Below, in pieces: positions 36,957 through 45,578 of a DNA stretch of 64,000 bases. The notes beneath the pieces were generated by a model, which saw only the letters and a list, made by a program, of their open reading frames with translations, made no database searches and was not told the DNA's origin. The stretch spans positions 3,955,168-4,019,167 of the forward strand of contig NZ_CP009528.1 of the NCBI RefSeq assembly GCF_000970025.1, given 5' to 3'. Positions within the stretch are counted from its first letter, which is position 1; every line of letters begins with the position of its first letter. The translations under genes were made by a program, and so were the position numbers. This stretch comes from Methanosarcina barkeri MS. GTDB lineage: Archaea; Halobacteriota; Methanosarcinia; Methanosarcinales; Methanosarcinaceae.

Positions 36957-39143
36957 GTGTTAGAGTATCTTCACGTAATTTTCTGGTTTATTTTTATTGA
37001 AATACTGGGCCTGGTTTCCATTCCTCTTGCAGGAATAGCTGGAAATCGGCTTGCTGACAGAGGTTATTCTGCAGCAAGGACTCTGGGAATAGTGCTCGTC
37101 ACATATCTTGCCTGGCTTTTTTCCTTTTTATGTGGTTTTAACAGACGCACGATCCTTATCTCGGTACTTCTACTTTGCCTTATATCAGGAATTGTCTATC
37201 GAAAACAAAGGACCTTACCTGAAAAGAAAATCCTGTTGTCAAATGAGCTCGTATTCGCTGCAAGCTTCTTTTTTTTTCTGCTTATACGTATGTATCTCCC
37301 TAAGATCTACAGGCATGAAAAATTTATGGATTTTGCTTTTTTGAACGCAGTTATGAGAACTTCTTCTTTCCCCCCGGCAGATCCCTGGTTTGCAGGTGGT
37401 TCCCTTGATTTTTATTACTATTTTGGATATCTTGCAGTAGGAGCTCCTGGAAAATTATTTTCTGTCGAACCGTCAATGCTTTTCAATCTGGCTATTGCAC
37501 TCACTTTCGCTCTTTCTTTCAATCTCCTTTTTGGATTTGGATATAACCTCACTCATGGAAAAATCAGGTATGGGTTTCTTACTGCCTTATTCGTGATCCT
37601 GCTAGGAAACTTGCAGGGAGTTAAAGAATTTATATCCATGTATCTTATCAAAGAAACGACTATAGTGGGATACTACTGGAGCAGTTCGAGAGTTATCCCA
37701 TATACAATAAATGAATTTCCTTACTTCAGTTTCATACACGGAGACCTGCATTCTCATATGATTGCAATTCCTTTCCAGCTTCTGGTACTTGCTTTTCTCC
37801 TGAACATATATCTCAGGAAAGACAGCAACCGGGTCTTTGAAAGTATACTGGAACTTCTGATTTTTTCAGTATCCCTTGGTTTTTTATTTCTTTCTAATTC
37901 CTGGGATTTCCCGATATATTTCAGCCTGACATTTGCAGTTGTTTTTGCTTTTTACTACGGGTATTATATCCGCAGTAAAAGCTTATATATCCAAAATAAA
38001 AGCCTATCTAGATCCGTTACCGGTTTTCTGGAAACAGTTCTTTCAGTTTTCGCTCTCAGCCTTCTTCCGTATTTGCCCTTTTATCTGTCATTTAAACCGC
38101 AAGCTGCAAGTGGATTTGACTTTGTTCCTCCAGAACTTCGTACAACAATTGGAGAATTCCTTATCCTGTTCAGCCTTTTCCTTTTTTTGACCCTTTCTTT
38201 TCTCATAACCCGCCTGGAATCCAGAAGAAAAATACAATATTTTCTTCTGTGGATAGGAATATCAGCATTTCTTGCCAAGGAATTGTCTATTCCCCTGCTT
38301 GTAATCCTTCTCCCCTTACTTGCCCTTTCACTTTATTCTTTCCAAAAAGACCTTACTGAAAGGAGCAGTGCAGGATTCGTTTCTCTTCTTATAGCAGTAG
38401 CTGTATTTTTAGCTCTTTTCTGTGAGATAATCTTCCTTGATGACCCCATTTCCGGGAATTTTGCCCGCATGAATACGGTTTTCAAGTTTTACATACACTT
38501 ATGGACATTTCTAGCTATTGCTGCTTCTTATTCCTTCTATCAGCTTTATTTCCGCTACAGAGCCTTTCCCAAGAATAACCTTCCTACTAACAGGGTTTAT
38601 GGAAAAAAAGTATGGACAGTTTCACTTATGCTTCTGGTTCTTTCATGCAGCGTCTTTCCTGTAGTAGCTACCTTTACGAGAATAGAAGATATGAATGCGA
38701 AACCTGCCCTTGACGGCATGGAATACATGAAAGAGCTGGATCGTGGAGATTATGACGCTATAAAATGGATTCAGGAAAACCTCAGTGGAACTCCGATAAT
38801 CCTTGAAGCTTCCTCAGATGACAGCAGTTATAGTTATATTTCGCGTGTCTCGGCAAATACCGGGCTTCCTACGGTTATTGGGTGGGCAAGGCATGAGCAG
38901 TTCTGGGGAAGAGACGATACAGAAATCAGGGCAAGGTTTGAAGACGTAAATACCATTTACAGTACCAGCAGTAAAAAAAAAGCTCTTGAGCTCATGAATA
39001 AATATAACATAAACTATGTTTATATCGGTCAACTTGAACGGCAGATGTATGATATAAAAACGGATAAGTTCCAGGACGAAACTTATTTTGAACCTGTTTA
39101 CCAGGGTTCAGTCCGAATTTATAAAGTAAAAAAGGAATTCTGA
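36957..39143 (+). CDS. DUF2298 (Chlor_Arch_YYY) membrane protein
   Basis: 728 residues with about fifteen membrane helices. Starts at GTG after GGGAAGAGAG. DUF2298 signature: FMDFAFLNAVMRTSSFPPADPWFAGGSLDFYYYFGYL (acidic catalytic loop) and FPYFSFIHGDLHSHMIAIPFQLL. The family behaves like GT-C glycosyltransferases of the surface-glycan pathway and occurs together with TIGR03663 proteins. The long C-terminal part (SGTPIILEASSDDSSYSYISR) faces outside. The next gene in the same direction is the GT2/flippase-like gene, so they may act on the same lipid-linked sugar. Confidence 0.85.
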   Translation: MLEYLHVIFWFIFIEILGLVSIPLAGIAGNRLADRGYSAARTLGIVLVTYLAWLFSFLCGFNRRTILISVLLLCLISGIVYRKQRTLPEKKILLSNELVFAASFFFFLLIRMYLPKIYRHEKFMDFAFLNAVMRTSSFPPADPWFAGGSLDFYYYFGYLAVGAPGKLFSVEPSMLFNLAIALTFALSFNLLFGFGYNLTHGKIRYGFLTALFVILLGNLQGVKEFISMYLIKETTIVGYYWSSSRVIPYTINEFPYFSFIHGDLHSHMIAIPFQLLVLAFLLNIYLRKDSNRVFESILELLIFSVSLGFLFLSNSWDFPIYFSLTFAVVFAFYYGYYIRSKSLYIQNKSLSRSVTGFLETVLSVFALSLLPYLPFYLSFKPQAASGFDFVPPELRTTIGEFLILFSLFLFLTLSFLITRLESRRKIQYFLLWIGISAFLAKELSIPLLVILLPLLALSLYSFQKDLTERSSAGFVSLLIAVAVFLALFCEIIFLDDPISGNFARMNTVFKFYIHLWTFLAIAASYSFYQLYFRYRAFPKNNLPTNRVYGKKVWTVSLMLLVLSCSVFPVVATFTRIEDMNAKPALDGMEYMKELDRGDYDAIKWIQENLSGTPIILEASSDDSSYSYISRVSANTGLPTVIGWARHEQFWGRDDTEIRARFEDVNTIYSTSSKKKALELMNKYNINYVYIGQLERQMYDIKTDKFQDETYFEPVYQGSVRIYKVKKEF

Positions 39144-39179
39144 GTTTTCGGTTTTTAGGGGGAACCTTAAACTCAGAGT

Positions 39180-39259
39180 TATAGTCACGCCTACAATTAT
39201 TGCAACAAAAACTCATTGTACCTTATTGAGTAGTTGCATTATTTATCCTCGTGACTATA
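39180..39259 (+). mobile_element. MITE-like element, copy 1
   Basis: 80 bases bounded by the inverted repeat TATAGTCACG / CGTGACTATA. It matches the reverse complement of 52733-52814 over the full length (CCTACAATTATTGCAAC... and ...GTTGCATTATTT are shared). No coding capacity. Confidence 0.75.
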
Positions 39260-39271
39260 TATAAAAATCTA

Positions 39272-39281
39272 TTTATATAAA
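39272..39281 (+). promoter_or_regulatory. TATA-like box for the GT2 gene
   Basis: TTTATATAAA lies just after the MITE-like element and about 55-70 bases before the apparent start of the glycosyltransferase gene. Confidence 0.5.
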
Positions 39282-39329
39282 TCGTAGATTCGCTCCCAAT
39301 AATGGAATGAAAATAGTGGGGTCTTATCC

Positions 39330-41069
39330 ATTACCAGCGTATCGGTGGTTTTACCAGCTTATAATGAGGCAGCAAATATCGATAAGGCTGTCTTAGTTAC
39401 AGCAGAAACACTTTTTAAAATAACAGACCGTTTTGAGATCATCATAGCTGAAGACGGCAGCAAGGACGGGACGGACCGGATAGCTTCCAGGCTCGCGGAA
39501 CAGTATGCTTATGTTGTCCACCTGCATTCGGAGAAACGACAGGGCCGGGGAAAAGCTCTTAACCGGGCTTTTAAGGCAGCTTCAGGAGAAGTCCTCTGCT
39601 ATATTGACGTGGACCTTGCTACAGATATGAAATATCTGGAAAAACTGATCAGAGCTGTGAGCACGGATGGCTATGATTTTGCTACAGGCTCAAGAATGAT
39701 GCCCGATAGCGATGCAAAAAGGCCTTTTAAGCGAGAGTTTGCAAGCAGGGGATATAATTTTCTGGTGAGGCTTTTTTTGCATTCAAAACTCTATGACCAC
39801 CAGTGTGGTTTTAAGGCTTTCAAGAGAGAAGCTCTCTTTGAACTTCTCGATGAGACCAAGAATGAACACTGGTTCTGGGATACCGAAATACTTGTCAGAG
39901 CCCAACACAAAGAATATAGAGTAATGGAACTTCCGGTTTACTGGAGACATGGAGGGTCAAGCAAGGTTAATCTGGCAAAAGATGTCAAAGGAATGGGGTC
40001 CGAAATATTCCGTCTCTGGAGAGAACTCTCATCCCCGCTCGAAGTTTCAGGAAAAGGAAAATTCTTTTTAACAGCTGCCCTTGCAATTCTGATCCTTGCG
40101 TTTGTTGCAACCTTCTTGGGTGCATCGGATATTCTGGAAAATGTGAAGCAAGCATCCTTCAGGACTCTGGTTTCAGCTGCTCTGGTGTACTGTGTTTCCT
40201 GGCCTTTAAGAGGAGTTCGTTTCCAACAGATCCTTAACAGGCTTGGAAATCAATACGAGCTTGGGTTTCTTACAGGCAGCATTTTTATCAGCCAATCCGC
40301 AAATGTAATTCTTCCAGCACGGATAGGAGACCTGAGCAGAATGTATATCCTGAAAAAAAGCAAGGACCTTGCCTTTACAACTAGCTTCTCCTCGATAACC
40401 GTAGAAAGAGTCTTTGATATAGTTGCAATAACTTCCATAGCAATACTTGCTTCTTCAGGTGCTACGTCCCGTTTTGAACTTGAACCCTGGATGGAATCCC
40501 TGATAAAGCTGTCCAGACTTGCAGTAGTGCTTTTTTTCTTGATTCTCTTTATTGTTTCTTTCCGAGAAGGCAACGCAAGAAAAAGACTGGAAATTAGAAA
40601 TTCCCAAAACGGGCTCTCTGGAAAGATAAAGATTTTTGCCTCTACTTTTTTACACCAGATAAGCATCGTTGCCGTACGTCCGAGATCGTTTCTAGCAGTG
40701 ACAGCCTCTTCTCTTCTGATATGGGGAATAGATATATTCACCTGTTTCCTTGTCCTCAAATCATTTCCGACAGTAGGAGAAAGTGTCTCGTCCACATATA
40801 TGATATCACTGATTTTCCTGGCTGTAGCCCTGGGAAATATTGCAAAAATAATTCCGATAACGCCTGGAGCTATAGGAACATATGAAGTTGCCCTGACTGC
40901 AGTTTTCGGACTTGGTGGAATCAAACCGGAAATAGGATTTACGGTTGCCGTGCTTGATCATATTATAAAAAATTCAATTACTTTAATAGGAGGAGGTCTA
41001 GCCCTCTCCGAACTCGGACTCAGGTGGAGAGAAGTGCTTTGTACTGATAAGGATGTTTTGAAAGGGTGA
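39330..41069 (+). CDS. GT2 glycosyltransferase with flippase-like (LPG synthase TM) domain
   Basis: About 579 residues. Residues 1-235 are a family 2 glycosyltransferase (SVVLPAYNEA, IIAEDGSKDGT with the DxS, CYIDVDLATD, QCGFKAFKR), as in dolichyl-phosphate sugar synthases; residues 245-560 are an eight-helix UPF0104/LPG-synthase-like membrane domain (SQSANVILPARIGDLSRMYILKK, PITPGAIGTYEVAL). It would make a polyprenyl-phosphate sugar and perhaps flip it. The GT2 first strand is coded 5' of the GTG at 39345 (frame open from 39303), and the codon at 39330 is ATT, 9 bases after GGGG; no ATG/GTG/TTG precedes it, so the true start is in doubt. Confidence 0.88.
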   Translation: MTSVSVVLPAYNEAANIDKAVLVTAETLFKITDRFEIIIAEDGSKDGTDRIASRLAEQYAYVVHLHSEKRQGRGKALNRAFKAASGEVLCYIDVDLATDMKYLEKLIRAVSTDGYDFATGSRMMPDSDAKRPFKREFASRGYNFLVRLFLHSKLYDHQCGFKAFKREALFELLDETKNEHWFWDTEILVRAQHKEYRVMELPVYWRHGGSSKVNLAKDVKGMGSEIFRLWRELSSPLEVSGKGKFFLTAALAILILAFVATFLGASDILENVKQASFRTLVSAALVYCVSWPLRGVRFQQILNRLGNQYELGFLTGSIFISQSANVILPARIGDLSRMYILKKSKDLAFTTSFSSITVERVFDIVAITSIAILASSGATSRFELEPWMESLIKLSRLAVVLFFLILFIVSFREGNARKRLEIRNSQNGLSGKIKIFASTFLHQISIVAVRPRSFLAVTASSLLIWGIDIFTCFLVLKSFPTVGESVSSTYMISLIFLAVALGNIAKIIPITPGAIGTYEVALTAVFGLGGIKPEIGFTVAVLDHIIKNSITLIGGGLALSELGLRWREVLCTDKDVLKG

Positions 41070-41401
41070 ACTACAACCTGGGTAAAGACCAACTTGCTTC
41101 TCGAGTCACAGATGATCACCGGCATCTCCAACGAGCTTTAGTTTGACCCTCACTGGCCCTATTGAGCTCCGTCCATTCATCCCTAATGGCTTTACATGGA
41201 AACAACCTGATACAGTATATTTATAATAGAACAAAAAGAGTAAACAAATAATGTAAATCAGATATGAGTATTTAAATCGAAGAACCTAAGAAAAATCTGA
41301 GTATTTAAACCGGAGAATCTAAGAAATAACTGAAGCACTAAACACAAAAAATTAAAATAATAACCACATGCTTTATTCGAACTAATGGTCAAGTGGAAGA
41401 A
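41070..41401. other. Intergenic region with a direct repeat
   Basis: No accepted gene. Two copies of a 32-35-base direct repeat (TGAGTATTTAAA(T/C)CG.. at 41266-41298 and 41299-41330) precede the ArsR gene. A 24-residue minus-strand frame at 41106-41180 is noted as doubtful. Confidence 0.5.
41266..41330 (+). repeat. Direct repeat upstream of the ArsR gene
   Basis: Two copies of about 33 bases: GAGTATTTAAATCGAAGAA with CCTAAGAAAAATC, then GAGTATTTAAACCGGAGAA with TCTAAGAAATAAC. Placed 70-130 bases before the ArsR start, so they may be regulator sites. Confidence 0.5.
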
Positions 41402-41758
41402 ATGTCTGAAAAAAAAATAATTGAAGTAAAGGATGCATATTGTCTTCCGGAAGATGTGCTTGATGCTGTACATGCGGCAATGAATGAGGATGTGGGAGAA
41501 ATCGTTAGCCTGTTTAAGGTACTTTCAGATCCCACTCGCCTCAGAATTCTCAAAGCCCTTGAAGTCCAGAGCCTCTGTGTTTGTGTCCTTGTGGACTGTA
41601 CGGACCAGCAGCATTCAGCTCTTTCCTATCATCTTAAGCTGTTAAAAGAAGCAGGACTGGTGAACTCGCGAAGAGAACGGAGTTTTCAGATTTATGAACT
41701 CACAGAGTTCGGAAACCTGCTCCTGAAACATATTGAAAAGCACTTTGAAAAAGCTTAA
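41402..41758 (+). CDS. ArsR family transcriptional regulator
   Basis: About 118 residues; GTG at 41393 is the other start. Winged helix: LFKVLSDPTRLRILKALEVQSLCVCVLVDCTDQQHSALSYHLKLLKEAGLVNSRRERSFQIYELTEFG. The ELCVC-type pair LCVC and the additional cysteine DC place metal ligands on helix alpha-3, as in ArsR/SmtB metal sensors (As(III), Cd or Zn). It probably represses a metal export or detoxification gene, but no such gene is adjacent, so its target may be elsewhere. Confidence 0.92.
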   Translation: MSEKKIIEVKDAYCLPEDVLDAVHAAMNEDVGEIVSLFKVLSDPTRLRILKALEVQSLCVCVLVDCTDQQHSALSYHLKLLKEAGLVNSRRERSFQIYELTEFGNLLLKHIEKHFEKA

Positions 41759-42060
41759 ACATAGAAATCAAGAGGAATTTAGTATCCTCTTTGAAATCTT
41801 TTCCATATAGAAATCATTTCCATCGAGCCTATCCTGAAACTCAAAATTTGATTTTTGAATTTGTGATTTTTGAATTTCGTATATGGAACAGTCAGTTGAA
41901 TACCTAATCATTAAACTGATCCTGAAAACTCATAGTGATTTAGAATAAAATAGGTTTTGGGATAAGCTCATCTAGAAATCTTTTCCATATAGAAATCTTT
42001 TCTTTACTCCATCCTTACTTTCTCATAGCTGTTTGAGGGACACTCCGGCCTGGGAAAAGA
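41759..42060. other. Intergenic region with flanking direct repeats
   Basis: Two 29-base direct repeats of GAAATCTTTTCCATATAGAA type (41793-41821 and 41975-42003, 27 of 29 identical) enclose about 150 bases. They may be the footprint of an excised or decayed insertion, or a duplication. Confidence 0.55.
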
Positions 42061-42483
42061 TCAGATTTTATCGGTTGATGCTACAGTTGTGAGCTTTGAG
42101 AACTTTACCCCTTTGAGGGCCATTATAGCTTCGGCAAGCTCCTTAATCTCTTCACCTTCCCCATCGAGAACAATCACTTCAAAACAGTTGTCATGATCAA
42201 GGTGTATATGCACTGAAGATTTTATCAGGTGAGAATAGTTGTGTTGAATATCTGCAATAGCATTTGAGAGCCCCCTTTTAGTATGGTCGTAAATAACCGA
42301 AATGGTTCCGACACGGTAACCCTTAATGTCACCCATCCATTCATAATAAGAAATGTAACTCCTGATGGCATCCCTTATGCCTTCAGAACGAGAAGAATAA
42401 CCTCTTTTTTCGATAATCTCATCAAATTTACCCAGAAGGGTATCAGGAAGGGAAACTCCTATCCGCATAAGTTCTGTTTCCAT
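42061..42483 (-). CDS. nikR: Nickel-responsive regulator NikR
   Basis: 140 residues. Ribbon-helix-helix at the start ([39 protein letters not shown]) and ACT-like metal domain with the nickel ligands H (YDHTKRGL), [12 protein letters not shown] (HxH...C). Binds Ni2+ and represses nickel uptake; nickel is needed for methyl-CoM reductase F430, CODH and hydrogenases. GGTG lies 5 bases before ATG at 42483. The F390 synthetase-like gene and the uptake operon lie a little upstream on the same strand. Confidence 0.97.
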   Translation of the reverse strand: METELMRIGVSLPDTLLGKFDEIIEKRGYSSRSEGIRDAIRSYISYYEWMGDIKGYRVGTISVIYDHTKRGLSNAIADIQHNYSHLIKSSVHIHLDHDNCFEVIVLDGEGEEIKELAEAIMALKGVKFSKLTTVASTDKI

Positions 42484-42516
42484 AATATCACCAAATAATC
42501 TTGGACTTGTTTACGA

Positions 42517-42540
42517 TATAATACTTTAGTATATTATATG
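42517..42540 (-). promoter_or_regulatory. Palindrome in the nikR promoter
   Basis: Arms ATATAATACT and AGTATATTATAT around two bases, with a two-base bulge on one side. The AT-rich composition includes a TATA-like element, so it could be either promoter or NikR site. Confidence 0.35.
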
Positions 42541-43019
42541 TAGCACTATATATGTTTTTTTCACATAGGTACTAATATAAAAGAGTTGATAACAAATATT
42601 CATTCTTTACAAATATAAATCCTTGGTAATGGTTTACATCTGCCACTAAAAAATATATAAGTTTTTTTATTTTGGAAAAAGTAACTATCCAGTCTGGAGA
42701 AAACAATATCAACAAACATTGTTATTAAGATATGAAAGGCAAATTTATTTGAAATCAGTTTATTTAGTTATTGACCATTCATTGTACTTTATCTGAACTC
42801 ATCAATATATAACCATTTTTATTTGTCAAGTAAAAACCGATATCAATAAAAGAATTTTGGTTTTACTGAATAATATATAGGAAATGACATAAAAATATAA
42901 TAAAAGGTAGAAAAAAGTCTTAAATAGAGTATTTTTCAACAGAACTTTAAGAAAATTGTGATTAAGATTGTTCTCAGGCACGAATACATCTACCAGATAA
43001 GCGCACTTTTCCGTCATCA

Positions 43020-43160
43020 ACAATTTCATTATTCCATGTGTTATTTCAGTATTCCATGTGTTATTTCATTATTCCATGTGTTATTTCAGTATTTTCTATG
43101 TCATTTTAGCATTCTCTGTATTTGTTTCAGCATTATATGCGTCATTTCAGCATTACTCTA
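43020..43160. repeat. Degenerate 18-19-bp tandem repeat
   Basis: Unit TATTCCATGTGTTATTTCA, three clear copies (43030-43090) and four or more diverged ones (CAGTATTTTCTATGTC etc.). Overlapping plus-strand frames are low-complexity and not coding. Confidence 0.75.
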
Positions 43161-43183
43161 TACCTTGCTCTCTTCTTGTTCTC

Positions 43184-44542
43184 TTACCGCCTGTCTACAA
43201 GCCTTTTAGGCCTGCCTTTTATCCTGCTCAGTTCGAGCCCCATAGGACCTGTGAAATTGAATACTATTTTAAAAGTGCCTTCGGCATAAGCTCTGGAAAG
43301 CAGAGGTTTATATCTGAGAAAAGTACGAAGAAAGTTTTCTTTTATAAGATTCCGATCGCACACCTCAGGATTTTCACATTCCATACTAACTCTGAGTACG
43401 GTTTCTCCCTCGTCTTCTGTACCATAAAGAAAAGCCTCATATTCTCCGGTCAGGTAGTCCATGTTTTCACGCTGAAAAACGCCCTTTTCCACATCTACGC
43501 GGTTAAAGGGAGTTACTTCTACCCACGCGGTTTCAGCTTCCCGCTGAGGGGTCAGAATTTTCATATGCGTCCTTCCGCAGGGACACTGTTTGCGCGTAAG
43601 CACCACAGTCGTGTCTTCGGTATCATAGTTTAAAAGAAGAGTTCCTGCTTTTGCCCCAACAGGCAGCAGTGTGCTCAGGATAACTCTTCCGCATTCTCCG
43701 TCAGGCACATAATTTTCGAGATGGGGATCGTAAATATCAACATGGACAAGATCTTCAGGCACATGCAGCCCTGACACCTCATCACACTCACCGCACATCG
43801 TGCCTTCCGTGCTTCCATAGGTGTTATAAACAGGACAGCCCCAGATTTCGGAAAGATAATTCCTTGACTCGTCAGCAAAGGCTTCTCCTCCTACAACCAG
43901 TTTATTTACACCTGACTCTCGAGGGTCAATGCCCTCTACCCGTAACCTTCTGGCAAGGCTCAGGAGTTTGAATACGCTGCCTACTATGCCTGTAGGCCTG
44001 TAAGCTTCGATAACTCGCAGGGGAAATGTGCACTTGCCCTCAGGAATAATGCTCATACCAAGCTGCCTGGCCGCAAGGGTCATGGTGTTTGCCCCTACAT
44101 TCATCCCATAAGAAGCACAGACAACAACCCTGTCTCCAGGACCAAAACCCTGTGACCTGAAAATACGAGCGTATTTTTCCGAATACCTTTCCCAATCCTC
44201 CCATGTAAGGAAAAAACTCTTCGGGTTTCCGCTGGTTCCGCTAGTCTCATGAACTGTGAAAACATCCTTCCAGCCCACACTCCTGAACATGAATTCGCTC
44301 GTTTCTGGAGGCTGGTTTTCGCGGATAATGTTTCCCGAGATTATTGGAAGGTCCAGAAGATCATCATGGGTTTTGATCTCAGCCGGGTTCACACCCTGCT
44401 TTTCAAACCATTTTCTGTAAAAAGGAGAATTTTCTGCCGCATATTTTACCGTGTATCGTACCCGCTCCTCTACGAGAGCATCTAGCTCTCCCCTGTCCAT
44501 GGTCTCGATTTCAGGGTTGAAATAAGGTTTTGAGTTGTCCAT
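43184..44542 (-). CDS. Coenzyme F390 synthetase / phenylacetate-CoA ligase-like enzyme
   Basis: About 452 residues of the ANL adenylating family. The P-loop-like motif is TSGTSGNPKSFFLTWEDW, A5 is YNTYGSTEGTMCGEC, A7 CGRVILSTLL, and the cysteine pair CPCGRTHMKI near 340 is typical of PaaK-like enzymes. In methanogens this family adenylates or guanylates the oxidised F420 to F390; the acid substrate is otherwise open. The start at 44542 (MDNSKPYF) follows TTGGGGG; the frame to 44557 begins at that site with TTG. Lies between nikR and the uptake operon, 257 bases from the latter. Confidence 0.85.
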   Translation of the reverse strand: MDNSKPYFNPEIETMDRGELDALVEERVRYTVKYAAENSPFYRKWFEKQGVNPAEIKTHDDLLDLPIISGNIIRENQPPETSEFMFRSVGWKDVFTVHETSGTSGNPKSFFLTWEDWERYSEKYARIFRSQGFGPGDRVVVCASYGMNVGANTMTLAARQLGMSIIPEGKCTFPLRVIEAYRPTGIVGSVFKLLSLARRLRVEGIDPRESGVNKLVVGGEAFADESRNYLSEIWGCPVYNTYGSTEGTMCGECDEVSGLHVPEDLVHVDIYDPHLENYVPDGECGRVILSTLLPVGAKAGTLLLNYDTEDTTVVLTRKQCPCGRTHMKILTPQREAETAWVEVTPFNRVDVEKGVFQRENMDYLTGEYEAFLYGTEDEGETVLRVSMECENPEVCDRNLIKENFLRTFLRYKPLLSRAYAEGTFKIVFNFTGPMGLELSRIKGRPKRLVDRR

Positions 44543-44798
44543 AGAAAGCGCCCCCAACTGGAATAATAGGATATAGAAAGCCTGTTATTTATTGACTTCA
44601 AAGATGAAACGTTTTCTGGAGGCATTTAAATTAATAGTCTCTTTAAACTTTAAAAATAGTAAGGTGGGACAGATAAGATCCGGGTCTCTTCCCTTCCGCC
44701 TTTTTTCTCTTTAGACTGCGTTTTATGGATGCGTTTTATGGATACGTTTTATTTCACCTTATTTTTCGTAGATCTTTTCTATTTTTGTCATACTTTGT

Positions 44799-45578
44799 TT
44801 ACCTTCTTAAGGGTAAACACACTTTCCTTTTCATATCTTCAATTTCCCTGACAGCTACATTTACACCATAGACTGAAGACATCATCTTACTGGTTACAAC
44901 GGTTTCAACTTTTCCTACGGCAACCAGTCTACCTCCAGACAGAGCTGCAGCCTTGTCACCTAACAGAAAAGCATGGTCTGGCATGTGTGTATTCATTACA
45001 ATAGACATACCAAGTGAAGCCAGTTTCTGGACAGTTTCCAGCACAAGGACCTGGTTGCCAAAATCAAGGTGAGAAGTTGGCTCGTCCAGCAAAAGCAGAG
45101 CAGGCTTCTGGACAAGAGCCCTGGCAATAAGCACCATTTGACCCTGTCCTCCACTGAGGTTAGCAACCGGCCTTTCTGCAAGATCGGAAATTCCCACCAT
45201 TGCTAAAGATTCTTTTGCAAGTTTAATATCCTCTGCGCCAGGGGATGCGAACATGGAAAGGTGTGGAGCACGGCCCATGACTACAAAATCCAGCACAGTA
45301 AATGGAAAAACCACTTCATTCTGCTGAGGTACGTAACCTATATGCCTGGCAATTCCTCTTACCCCAAGAGAAGCTGTATCCTTTCCCTGAATAAAGACAG
45401 ACCCCACAGCTGGTTTGAGGATTCCTGCAATACATTTGATAAGTGTAGATTTTCCTGCTCCGTTTGGACCCAGAATACACATGATTTCGCCCTTTTTCAG
45501 CGAAAAAGATACATTTTCAAATACTGGATTGTTTCCATAAGAGAAAGCAAGGGACTTTACTTCCAGCATCAGTTCCAT
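44799..45578 (-). CDS. ABC transporter ATPase (iron/cobalamin type)
   Basis: 259 residues; starts at 45578 or at 45569. FecE/BtuD-type ATPase: Walker A ILGPNGAGKSTLI, Q-loop YVPQQNEVVFP, signature NLSGGQGQM, Walker B LLLLDEPTSHLD, and the H-loop NTHMPDHAF. Drives import of metal chelates or corrinoids with the permease. The start overlaps the permease stop (TGATG), so the genes are translationally coupled. Last gene of the five-gene operon. Confidence 0.95.
   Translation of the reverse strand: MELMLEVKSLAFSYGNNPVFENVSFSLKKGEIMCILGPNGAGKSTLIKCIAGILKPAVGSVFIQGKDTASLGVRGIARHIGYVPQQNEVVFPFTVLDFVVMGRAPHLSMFASPGAEDIKLAKESLAMVGISDLAERPVANLSGGQGQMVLIARALVQKPALLLLDEPTSHLDFGNQVLVLETVQKLASLGMSIVMNTHMPDHAFLLGDKAAALSGGRLVAVGKVETVVTSKMMSSVYGVNVAVREIEDMKRKVCLPLRR

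Larger units (their letters stand above)
42484..43183. other. AT-rich intergenic region upstream of nikR
   Basis: No gene. A near-palindrome ATATAATACTTTAGTATATTATAT (broken here as ATATAATACT-TT-AGTATATTATAT, 42517-42540) overlaps a TATA-like tract about 35-55 bases before nikR and may be a self-regulation site. Further on (43020-43160) are repeats of TATTCCATGTGTTATTTCA type. Confidence 0.55.

Noticed and set aside
41106-41180. 24-residue minus-strand frame beginning MNGRSSIGPVRVK
   Set aside because: Composition is protein-like but it is too short, has no ribosome site and no homologue could be checked.
42958-43633. Long plus-strand frames over the 43-kb repeat
   Set aside because: Low-complexity repeats and antisense of the F390 synthetase-like gene.
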